Program-made: the position numbers and the translations under genes | Assembly (NCBI RefSeq): GCF_041928815.1 | Contig: NZ_JBHFEI010000009.1 | Coordinates: forward strand, 1-64,000 | DNA length: 64,000 nt | Source of the DNA: JBHFEI01 sp041928815 | GTDB lineage: Bacteria > Pseudomonadota > Alphaproteobacteria > Rhizobiales > Rhizobiaceae | Direction of reading: 5' to 3' | Shown: positions 26,605 through 33,814 of the stretch, piece by piece | Numbering within the stretch: the stretch's first letter is position 1 | Layout: every line of letters begins with the position of its first letter | The notes under the pieces: model-generated | Databases searched by the model: none | What the model was told of the DNA's origin: nothing | Seen by the model: the letters and a program-made list of their open reading frames with translations, nothing else

Positions 26605-27583
26605 CGCCAAGCCGGCGGCGTCCCGGCAGAAGATCGGCCGTCACGTCGAGCGCTTCGCGCTCGTCGCCGTCTGGCTCGCCATCATCGTCGTCTTCTCGAT
26701 CCTGCTTCCGGGGATCTTCTTCAGCTGGATGAATTTCTCCATCCTGTTCGCCACCCAGTCCCCCGGCGCGATCCTGGCGCTGGCGCTAATCATCCCGTTG
26801 ACGGCGGGCGACTACGACCTCTCGGTCGGCGCGACCCTGACCATGTCGGCGGTGACGGTCGGCGTGCTCAACGTCGTCTACCAGCTGCCGATCGGTGCGG
26901 TGCTGCCGATCGCGCTCGTCTTCGGCCTGATCATCGGCCTTATCAATTCGTTCTTCATCGTCTATGTCCGCATTCCCTCGCTGGTGGTCACGCTCGGCAC
27001 GACCTCGGTGCTGACGGGCCTTGTGCAGTGGATGACCAATTCCTCGACCATCGGCGGCATCTCGCCCCATCTGGTCGACATGGTGTCGCGCGGCCGGCTC
27101 TTCGGCATTTCCTATGCCTTCTACTATGTGATCGCGATCGCCATCGTCATCTGGCTGGTGTTCGAGTTCACGCCGCTCGGCCGCCGCATCCTGTTCGTTG
27201 GCCGCAGCCGCGAGGTGGCGCGCCTGTCGGGCATCGACGTCGACCGAGTGCGCGTCGGCTGCCTCGTCGCCTCCGGCGTGCTCGCCTCGGTCGGCGGCAT
27301 CGTGTATGCCGGGCTGCTCGGCGCCGCCGATCCGTTTTCGGGCCTCAACTACCTGCTGCCGGCCTTCGCCGCCGCCTATCTCGGCGCGACCGCGATCATT
27401 CCCGGCCGGTTCAATCCCTGGGGCGCCGTCATCGCCGTCTATTTCCTGGCGACCGGCATCACCGGGCTGACCATGCTCGGCATCCCGCTCTGGGTGACCA
27501 GCGTCTTCAACGGCGCCGCGCTGATCCTCGCCGTCACCGTGTCGCAGTTCGCCCGCGGCCGTGAAGAAACCGACATCGGCTGA
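26576..27583 (+). CDS. Ribose-type ABC transporter permease (RbsC-like)
   Basis: 335 residues with about nine to ten hydrophobic segments. GDYDLSVGATLTMSA is the hallmark of RbsC-type inner-membrane permeases (usually GGIDLSVG), and FVGRSREVARLSGI matches the cytoplasmic loop that contacts the ATPase. The ATG at 26576 has GGAGG 7 bases upstream, within the end of the ATPase gene. It forms one importer with the two preceding gene products. Confidence 0.94.
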   Translation: MVTQVSTQLSAKPAASRQKIGRHVERFALVAVWLAIIVVFSILLPGIFFSWMNFSILFATQSPGAILALALIIPLTAGDYDLSVGATLTMSAVTVGVLNVVYQLPIGAVLPIALVFGLIIGLINSFFIVYVRIPSLVVTLGTTSVLTGLVQWMTNSSTIGGISPHLVDMVSRGRLFGISYAFYYVIAIAIVIWLVFEFTPLGRRILFVGRSREVARLSGIDVDRVRVGCLVASGVLASVGGIVYAGLLGAADPFSGLNYLLPAFAAAYLGATAIIPGRFNPWGAVIAVYFLATGITGLTMLGIPLWVTSVFNGAALILAVTVSQFARGREETDIG

Positions 27584-27599
27584 CGGGAGGACACGAACC

Positions 27600-28526
27600 G
27601 TGAGCACAAGAGAGAAGGCCGTGTTCCTGACGGGCGCGGCCGGCTATATCGGCAGCCGCGTCCTCGCGGCGCTCGCAGCACGCGGCGACAGGGTCATCGC
27701 GACCGACGTCGCCCGCCCGCGCACGGACCTGCCGGACGGCGTGGCGTTCTACACGGCCGATGTGCGCGACCTCGTCCGGCATGCGCCGGCGGTGGCGCGC
27801 TGCGGCTCCATTGTCCATTGCGGCGGTATTTCGGGGCCGATGCTTCTTGCCGACAATCCCGCCGAACTGATCGACATCAACATGCGCGGCACGACGCAGC
27901 TCCTGTCGCTCGCCGCCGCGCACGGGATGCGCCGCGTCGTCACCCTCTCCTCGGTCTCGGCCTATGGCGACACGCCCGAGGGCATGGAGACCGTCGACGA
28001 GAGCGCGCCGCTTCGCGCCTCGACCGTCTACGGCACGTCGAAGGCCGCGTCCGACCTCGTCGTCGAGACCTATCACCGCCTCTTCAAGCTGAGCGCGGTC
28101 GCGCTGCGCATCGGCTGGGTCTACGGGCCGGGCAGGGTGACCGACGCGATCATCCAGCCGATCGTCCGCTCGGCGCAGGGCGAGGCCTATGCCATGGCCT
28201 CGGGCGCAAGCCACCGGCTGCAGTTCGTCCACATCGACGATGTCGTCGCCGCCGTGCTCGCGGCCCATGACGCACCGTCACTGGGGCAGGCCGCCTACAA
28301 CATCAATGGCCGCGACACCGTGCGCGTCGGCCGGATCTTCGACCTCGTCGCAGGCCAGGTGCCGGGCGTCACGGCCACCGTCGGGCCCGGCCCGATGGAG
28401 GGCGTCGAGACACACGGCGTCATGTCGATCGCGGCTGCGGCCCGCGATCTCGGCTGGACGCCGGCGATCGCTTTCGAGGAAGGACTGCGAACCTATGTCG
28501 ACTGGCTCCGGCACAACCGGTATTGA
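27600..28526 (+). CDS. NAD-dependent epimerase/dehydratase family protein
   Basis: 308 residues of the extended-SDR type. FLTGAAGYIGSRVL (about 9-22) is the NAD loop, TLSSVSAYGD carries the Ser, and STVYGTSKAASD holds YxxxK. IGWVYGPGRVTD is the usual substrate-loop region. Related proteins act on nucleotide sugars, uronates or lactones. The start GTG at 27600 has GGGAGGA 8 bases upstream. It lies between the sugar-type transporter and an SDR with which it overlaps by 32 bases, so it probably acts early on the imported compound (inference). Confidence 0.9.
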   Translation: MSTREKAVFLTGAAGYIGSRVLAALAARGDRVIATDVARPRTDLPDGVAFYTADVRDLVRHAPAVARCGSIVHCGGISGPMLLADNPAELIDINMRGTTQLLSLAAAHGMRRVVTLSSVSAYGDTPEGMETVDESAPLRASTVYGTSKAASDLVVETYHRLFKLSAVALRIGWVYGPGRVTDAIIQPIVRSAQGEAYAMASGASHRLQFVHIDDVVAAVLAAHDAPSLGQAAYNINGRDTVRVGRIFDLVAGQVPGVTATVGPGPMEGVETHGVMSIAAAARDLGWTPAIAFEEGLRTYVDWLRHNRY

Positions 28527-29268
28527 GACGGCGGCGGGCCGGCGCTTCGACGGCCATGTGATCGTCGTCACCGGTGCCGGATCGGGGCTGGGGCTGGCGA
28601 CGGCCAACCTGCTTCTTGCCGAAGGCGCGACCGTCGTCAGCCTCGACCTCGCCTTTGGCGACGACCTCCACGGCGAGATCATCCGCCATACCCTCGATGT
28701 GTGCGACGAGGCTGCCTGCGCCGCGCGGATGGGCGAGATCGCCGCGCGTCTCGGCGCCATCGACGGGCTCGCCACCTTCGCCGGGATCGAGATGCCGGGC
28801 CGGATCGAGGCGCGCACGGCCGGCGACTGGCGCCGGGTCCTCGACGTCAACGTCATCGGCACGGCCAATGCCGTCGGCGCCGCCTTGCCCCATCTCGAAA
28901 CCTCGCGACTGCGCTCCATCGTCCTCTGTTCGTCGCAGCTTTCCCTTTCGGGCGGGCGCGACTGCGTCGCCTATGCCGCCAGCAAGGGTGCGATCAACGC
29001 GATGTGCCGCAGCCTTGCACTCGATTGCGCCGAACGCGGGGTCCGCGTCAACGCGGTCGCGCCCGGCGCCACCGAGACGCCGATGATGACCCGCTCCTTC
29101 CGCGACATCTCCCCCGACAGCCGGGAGAAGGCGCGGCAGCGCCACCCGCTCGGCCGCTTCGGCCATGCCGACGAGACGGCGCAGGCGGCGGCCTTCCTGC
29201 TGAGCCCGCAGGCGTCCTTTATCACCGGCGTCGTGCTGCCGGTCGATGGCGGCTGGACGGCGGCCTGA
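28495..29268 (+). CDS. Short-chain dehydrogenase/reductase (SDR)
   Basis: 257 residues. VVTGAGSGLGLATA is the cofactor loop, SLDLAFGDD suggests NAD use, the NAG motif is replaced by TFAGIE, and the catalytic set is CSSQLSLSGGRDCVAYAASK. The replacement of NNAG by FAG is unusual but occurs in divergent SDRs. The ATG at 28495 lies inside the end of the epimerase gene. It is the last gene of the operon, facing the HisD-like gene across a hairpin. Confidence 0.9.
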   Translation: MSTGSGTTGIETAAGRRFDGHVIVVTGAGSGLGLATANLLLAEGATVVSLDLAFGDDLHGEIIRHTLDVCDEAACAARMGEIAARLGAIDGLATFAGIEMPGRIEARTAGDWRRVLDVNVIGTANAVGAALPHLETSRLRSIVLCSSQLSLSGGRDCVAYAASKGAINAMCRSLALDCAERGVRVNAVAPGATETPMMTRSFRDISPDSREKARQRHPLGRFGHADETAQAAAFLLSPQASFITGVVLPVDGGWTAA

Positions 29269-29297
29269 GCGCAGGCTCCACCGACCCGGACACAGAG

Positions 29298-29329
29298 ATG
29301 CGCCGCCGGTCTTCCGTCCGGCGGCGCAT
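29298..29329. terminator. Bidirectional hairpin between convergent SDR and HisD-like genes
   Basis: Arms ATGCGCCGCCGG (29298-29309) and CCGGCGGCGCAT (29318-29329) pair perfectly around an 8-base loop in a 91-base convergent gap. There is no clear T-run on either side, so termination may be inefficient or factor-assisted. Confidence 0.6.
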
Positions 29330-29359
29330 CCTGTTCAGAGGGAGCCCGAAGACCGGCTG

Positions 29360-30664
29360 TCAGAGCGCGGGTTCGCCATAGGCGACGTTCTTGCCGCCAT
29401 AGCGGCGGACGCGGACATTGGCCTGCTCCGCATGGCCGACAAAGCCTTCGAGCAGGGACAGCCGCGAGCAGCGTTCGCCGACCAGGGCGCTGGCCTCGTC
29501 GGTCAGGACCTTCTGATAGGTGCAGGTCTTCATGAACTTGCCGACCCAGAGACCGCCGGTATAGCGGCCGGCCTTCCTGGTCGGCAGGGTGTGGTTGGTG
29601 CCGATGACCTTGTCGCCATAGGCGACATTGGTGCGCGGCCCGAGGAAGAGGGCGCCGTAATTCGTCATGTTTTCGAGGAAGTAGTCGGGATCGCGGGTCA
29701 TGACCTGCACATGCTCGGAGGCGATGTCGTCGGCGACGGCGAGCATCTCCGCCTCGCTGTCGCAGAGGATGACCTTGCCGAAATCGTGCCAGGAGACGCG
29801 GGCGATGTCGGCGGTCGGCAACTGGCCGAGCAGCCGCTCGACCTCGGCCAGCGTGTCCATCGCCAGCCTGCGCGAGGTGGTGAGCAGGATAGCGGGCGAG
29901 GTCGGCCCATGCTCGCCCTGGCCGAGCAGGTCGGTGGCGCAGAGCTCGCCGTCGACGCTGTCGTCGGCGATGACCAGCGTTTCGGTCGGTCCGGCGAAGA
30001 GGTCGATGCCGACGCGGCCGTAGAGCTGGCGCTTGGCTTCGGCGACGAAGGCGTTGCCCGGACCGACCAGCATGTCGACCGGCGCGATCGACGCCGTGCC
30101 GAGCGCCATGGCGCCGATCGCCTGCACGCCGCCGAGAACGAGGATCTCATCGGCGCCGGCCAGGTGCATGGCGGCGACGATCGCCGGATGGGCGCCGCCC
30201 TTGAACGGCGGGGCGGCCGCGACGACGCGCCTGACGCCGGCGACCTTGGCGGTGAGCACGCTCATATGGGCCGAGGCGACCATCGGATACTTGCCGCCCG
30301 GAACGTAGCAGCCCACCGAATTCACCGGAATGTTGCGATGACCGAGGACGACGCCGGGCAGGGTCTCGACCTCGATGTCGCGCAGCGCCGCCTTCTGGTG
30401 CTCGGCGAAGTTGCGCACCTGCGCCTGGGCGAAGGCGATATCCTCGAGGTCGGCCTTCGACACTTTGGCAAGAGCGGCCTCGATCTCGGCGTCGCCGAGG
30501 CGGAAGCGCTCGGGGGACCAGGCGTCGAATTTCTCCGACAGCGCCCGCACGGCCTCGTCGCCTCGGCTGGCGATGTCGGCGAGAATGGTCTCGACCGTCC
30601 GGCGCACGCCCGCATCCGCTTCCTCGACCGCGCTCGCCCGGGCCGCGTCCTTGATGATTTCCAC
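29360..30664 (-). CDS. Histidinol-dehydrogenase-family protein (HisD-like)
   Basis: 434 residues, the usual HisD length. YVPGGKYPMVASAHMSVLTAKVAGV-type sequence, DLFAGPTETLVIADD and GTNHTLPTRKAGRYTGGLWVGKF match the family. Biosynthetic HisD oxidises L-histidinol to histidine, but no his genes are present and the gene has a regulon operator. A catabolic paralogue acting on another amino- or hydroxy-alcohol, as known for sulfopropanediol dehydrogenase, is more likely. The start is taken as GTG at 30664 because AGGAG stands 7 bases upstream; an ATG at 30696 would put the operator inside the coding region. Confidence 0.87.
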   Translation of the reverse strand: MEIIKDAARASAVEEADAGVRRTVETILADIASRGDEAVRALSEKFDAWSPERFRLGDAEIEAALAKVSKADLEDIAFAQAQVRNFAEHQKAALRDIEVETLPGVVLGHRNIPVNSVGCYVPGGKYPMVASAHMSVLTAKVAGVRRVVAAAPPFKGGAHPAIVAAMHLAGADEILVLGGVQAIGAMALGTASIAPVDMLVGPGNAFVAEAKRQLYGRVGIDLFAGPTETLVIADDSVDGELCATDLLGQGEHGPTSPAILLTTSRRLAMDTLAEVERLLGQLPTADIARVSWHDFGKVILCDSEAEMLAVADDIASEHVQVMTRDPDYFLENMTNYGALFLGPRTNVAYGDKVIGTNHTLPTRKAGRYTGGLWVGKFMKTCTYQKVLTDEASALVGERCSRLSLLEGFVGHAEQANVRVRRYGGKNVAYGEPAL

Positions 30665-30682
30665 AACGTCACTCCTCATTTT

Positions 30683-30723
30683 TGCATGCGTATTCATTAC
30701 TTCGGCAGGAGGGCGTCTGTCAA
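30683..30723 (-). promoter_or_regulatory. Promoter and operator O6 (HisD-like gene, leftward)
   Basis: On the minus strand TTGACA (30723-30718) is followed after 16 bases by AGTAAT. The operator TGCATGCGTATTCA (30683-30696), an exact consensus match, touches the -10 box. The ribosome site AGGAG follows directly. Confidence 0.78.
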
Positions 30724-30837
30724 TATTCCATCGGCTTGACGGGGCCGCCGGCATGGTGAAAAACGGGGACCACGGACTGTTCGGAAGTTGCGTTCTGCGG
30801 CGCAGCAACTACACTGGTCCCAAAGAGGACATTCAGA

Positions 30838-31887
30838 ATGAATACGAATTCGAAGGGGACGGAGACGCGCGCCGCCTCCGTCAGGACGACATCGTTCGAT
30901 GTCGCGGCACTTGCAGGCGTGTCCCAGTCGGCCGTCTCGCGCGCCTTCACGCCCGGCTCGAGCATCAAGGAGACGACCCGGCAGAAGATCCTCGACGCGG
31001 CGCGCAAGCTGAACTACGTTCCGAACTCGATCGCCAGCAGCCTGACCACCAACCGGTCCAACATGGTGGCGATCATTCTCGGAAGCCTGGAAAACCCCTT
31101 CTACGTCCACGTTCTCCACGCCTTCAGCCAGGACCTGCAGCGAAAAGGGCGGCAGACGCTGACCTTCACGCTGGGCGAGGGTATGGGCACGGACGAGGCG
31201 ATCCTGCGCGTGCTGCAATACCAGGTGGACGCGGTGATCCTCACCTCGGCGCAACTGTCGACGCGGATGATCAATCTGTGCCACGACCGGGGCATCCCCG
31301 TCATCCTCTTCAACCGCTACATCCCGCACAGCGGTGCCTATGGCGTGCGCTGCGACAATGTCGGCGGCGGGCGGATGATCGCCGATGCCTTTCTGGCGGC
31401 GGGCGCCGCCTCGTTCATGATGATCACCGGCGATCCGAACGGCACGACCAGTCAGGACCGCGTGCGCGGCTTCGTCGAGCGCCTGCTCGAAGCCGGCGTG
31501 CGGCGGGATGCGATCCTCGACTATCCCGGCCGCTCCTCCTATGACGGCGGCGCGGCGGCGATCGACATGCATGCCGAGACCGGCAAACCGTTCCCCGATG
31601 CGGTGTTCGGCATTGCCGACATCATGGCGATGGGGGCGATGGACACTCTGCGCATCCGCTACGGCAAACGGATTCCCGAGGACATCATGGTCGCCGGCTT
31701 CGACGGCATCCCCGAAAGCGCGCGGCCCACCTACCAGCTGACGACGGTCAGCCAGCCGATGGCGCAGATGGTCGCGGAGACCATCGAGCTCCTGCATCTC
31801 GACGACGCGATCAAGCCGCTCGACCTCATCCAGGACCACCCCCTGCCGGGCGAGATGATCTGGGGCGCCACCGTCCCGCGCCGCTGA
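30838..31887 (+). CDS. LacI-family regulator, candidate master regulator of the 6.7-42.3 kb region
   Basis: 349 residues. The N-terminal helix-turn-helix is SFDVAALAGVSQSAVSRAF (about 19-37), followed by KILDAARKLNYVPNSIAS and an effector-binding domain (GSLENPFYVHVLHAFSQDL, later EDIMVAGFDGIPESARP). AGAGGA lies 8 bases before the ATG at 30838. It is the only regulator inside the region that carries nine copies of a LacI-style palindrome with central CG, and one copy covers its own start codon. I infer it represses the transport and catabolic operons and itself until an inducer, probably a pathway intermediate, binds. Confidence 0.93.
   Translation: MNTNSKGTETRAASVRTTSFDVAALAGVSQSAVSRAFTPGSSIKETTRQKILDAARKLNYVPNSIASSLTTNRSNMVAIILGSLENPFYVHVLHAFSQDLQRKGRQTLTFTLGEGMGTDEAILRVLQYQVDAVILTSAQLSTRMINLCHDRGIPVILFNRYIPHSGAYGVRCDNVGGGRMIADAFLAAGAASFMMITGDPNGTTSQDRVRGFVERLLEAGVRRDAILDYPGRSSYDGGAAAIDMHAETGKPFPDAVFGIADIMAMGAMDTLRIRYGKRIPEDIMVAGFDGIPESARPTYQLTTVSQPMAQMVAETIELLHLDDAIKPLDLIQDHPLPGEMIWGATVPRR
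30839..30852. promoter_or_regulatory. Regulon operator O7 over the regulator's start codon
   Basis: TGAATACGAATTCG matches the consensus at 13 of 14 positions and overlaps codons 1-5 of the LacI-type gene (ATG AAT ACG AAT TCG). A possible promoter is TTGCGT (30788-30793), 16 bases, TACACT. Binding here would roadblock transcription and give autoregulation. Confidence 0.68.
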
Positions 31888-31923
31888 AAGCCGGCGTTGC
31901 CGGTCTTGACCAGAATACGGCGC

Positions 31924-31937
31924 TGAATGCGCATTCA
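31924..31937. promoter_or_regulatory. Regulon operator O8 in a convergent gap
   Basis: TGAATGCGCATTCA is a perfect palindrome and an exact consensus match. It lies 36 bases after the LacI-type stop and upstream of no gene start; the facing gene, hyuB, ends at 32038. It could be an auxiliary looping site for O7, about 1.08 kb away, or a relic of an earlier arrangement. Confidence 0.6.
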
Positions 31938-31984
31938 TGTTGGAGTGCCGTCTGGAGCGCTCTCCGATCCTTCAGCAGCGCCTC

Positions 31985-32015
31985 AAAAAATTGCCCGCCG
32001 GAGGGACCGGCGGGC
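31985..32015 (-). terminator. Rho-independent terminator after hyuB
   Basis: Read on the minus strand, GCCCGCCGG-TCCCT-CCGGCGGGC forms a 9-bp GC stem followed by AATTTTTTG. It begins 22 bases beyond the hyuB stop, a textbook terminator for the leftward hyuAB operon. Confidence 0.85.
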
Positions 32016-32037
32016 TCCTGTTGCGATGTCTGCGGCT

Positions 32038-33810
32038 TTACTCGGCGGCCTCGGCCGGCGGGAAGTAGCCGAAATTGAAGGGTTCGGGTTCGCCGCGCTC
32101 TTTGCGCATGCCCTCGCGCAGCCGGGCCGTGGCGAGATCGTCGACGGTGATGTCGGCGGTCAGGACGACGCCATAGGCGTCCCGGGCCTTTTCCACAGAG
32201 ACGAGGTCGTAGCGCACGTCGCGGGCGACGGTCTCGGCCGGACGGTCGAGAGGATCGCCCCAGCCGCCCGAGCCTGCCGTGTTGAAGACGACGACGTCGC
32301 CGGCATTGACCGCGAGATTGTCGATCTTCGACGGGATGCGCTCGGGCTCACCGGTGCCGCTGCGGATCAGCCATTTGCTCGACGTGCCGCCGAACTGGCC
32401 GCCATTGATGCCCCAGGGCGGCACCACCTCGCGGTCGTCATGGATCGACACCTTGCCCGGTTCGAGCACGCGATAGACCTTCTCGATGCCGGCGCCGCCG
32501 CGATTGAGCCCGGCGCCGCCGGAATCGCGGATCGGACGGTAGCTCTCGACCAGAACCGGATAGTAGTTCTCGATATATTCGATCGGCGTCGCGGAAAAGA
32601 GCGGCCACCAGGCATGGCCGTCGAGGCCGTCGCCGCGCGGACGGCCCGGTACCCCGCCGAACAGCAGTTCCATCAGCTGGAAATACTTGTTGTCCTTGTC
32701 GTGACCGGTGAAGATGAAGTGCGGGCTGGTGCCGTAGCCTGCCGCCATCGACAGGTGCGGCGCGCGCTGGCCGAGCGCGCCGGCCTGGCAGTCGAAGAAG
32801 CGCGTATGGGTGTTGAGGCGGTTCGAGAGGGCTGCGGGAAAGCGCGGATTGAGCAGGCTGCCCTCGGGCAGCACGACCTCGAACAGATCGTAGAAGCCCT
32901 CGTTGAAGAGAATCGACGGATCGAAGGCCATGATCATATAGACGCCGAAGAACAGCTTGCAGAGGCCCTCGTGAATGTGGAAGTTGATCGGCCCTTCCGC
33001 CTGGTCGTCCGTGCCGGTCCAGTCGAAGACGGCCTTGTCGCCGCGCTTGTAGATCGACAGCGTCATCTTGAAGGGACCGTTGCCGACGCCGTCGTCGTCG
33101 ACATAGTCGGTGAAGGAAACCGGCTCCTCGGAGATGTATTTGTCGATCAGCACCTTCATCGCGTCGCGGGTACGCTCGAGCAGCATGTCGCAGGCGTTCA
33201 TGTAGGTCTCGCGGCCGAAGCGGTCGCAAAGCTCGCGCACGCGGGTGGCGGCCGTGCGGCATCCGGCGATCAGCGCCATCAGATCCGCCCGGTTCATGTC
33301 CGGCGTGCGCGTGTTGTTGAGCATGATGTCGAGCACGCCCCGGTTCATCACGCCTTTCTCGAAGATGCGGACCGGCGGGATGCGCAGGCCTTCCTCCCAG
33401 ATGCTGCGCGCGTCGAACGGCATGGAGCCTGGCACCTTGCCGCCGACATCGACCATGTGGCCGAAGATCGACGAGAAGCCGACGAGCACGCCCTCGTGGA
33501 AGATCGGCATCATCACGCACCAGTCGTTGTTGTGCGAGATGGAGCCCTTGCAGGCATAGGGATCGTTCCAGACGAAGACGTCGCCTTCGTTGATGTCGCC
33601 TTCGAACTGTTCGACGATCGCCGGGATGTAGGAGCCGAACTGGCCGACGACCATCTGGCCGCGGGCGTTGCAGATCATCGGGAATTCGTCGTGCTGTTCA
33701 CGGATGACGGGGGAGAGCGCGATGCGCACCACGACGCCGTCCATTTCGAAGCGGGCGTTCTTGAGGGCGTTCTCGATGATGTCGAGGGTGATCGGATCAA
33801 CGTTGCTCAT
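32038..33810 (-). CDS. hyuB: Hydantoinase B / oxoprolinase family subunit
   Basis: 590 residues. The sequence follows the hydantoinase-B / acetone carboxylase beta family: ITLDIIENALKNARFEMD at the N-terminus, VFVWNDPYACKGSISHNND with candidate metal ligands, GHMVDVGGKVPGSMPFDA, and GGAGLNRGGAGIEKVYRVLEPG near the C-terminus. With HyuA it would form an ATP-dependent ring-opening amidohydrolase (N-methylhydantoinase or 5-oxoprolinase type) or a carboxylase. It starts 4 bases after the hyuA stop, so the two are coupled. Confidence 0.92.
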   Translation of the reverse strand: MSNVDPITLDIIENALKNARFEMDGVVVRIALSPVIREQHDEFPMICNARGQMVVGQFGSYIPAIVEQFEGDINEGDVFVWNDPYACKGSISHNNDWCVMMPIFHEGVLVGFSSIFGHMVDVGGKVPGSMPFDARSIWEEGLRIPPVRIFEKGVMNRGVLDIMLNNTRTPDMNRADLMALIAGCRTAATRVRELCDRFGRETYMNACDMLLERTRDAMKVLIDKYISEEPVSFTDYVDDDGVGNGPFKMTLSIYKRGDKAVFDWTGTDDQAEGPINFHIHEGLCKLFFGVYMIMAFDPSILFNEGFYDLFEVVLPEGSLLNPRFPAALSNRLNTHTRFFDCQAGALGQRAPHLSMAAGYGTSPHFIFTGHDKDNKYFQLMELLFGGVPGRPRGDGLDGHAWWPLFSATPIEYIENYYPVLVESYRPIRDSGGAGLNRGGAGIEKVYRVLEPGKVSIHDDREVVPPWGINGGQFGGTSSKWLIRSGTGEPERIPSKIDNLAVNAGDVVVFNTAGSGGWGDPLDRPAETVARDVRYDLVSVEKARDAYGVVLTADITVDDLATARLREGMRKERGEPEPFNFGYFPPAEAAE

Positions 33811-33814
33811 GGAT

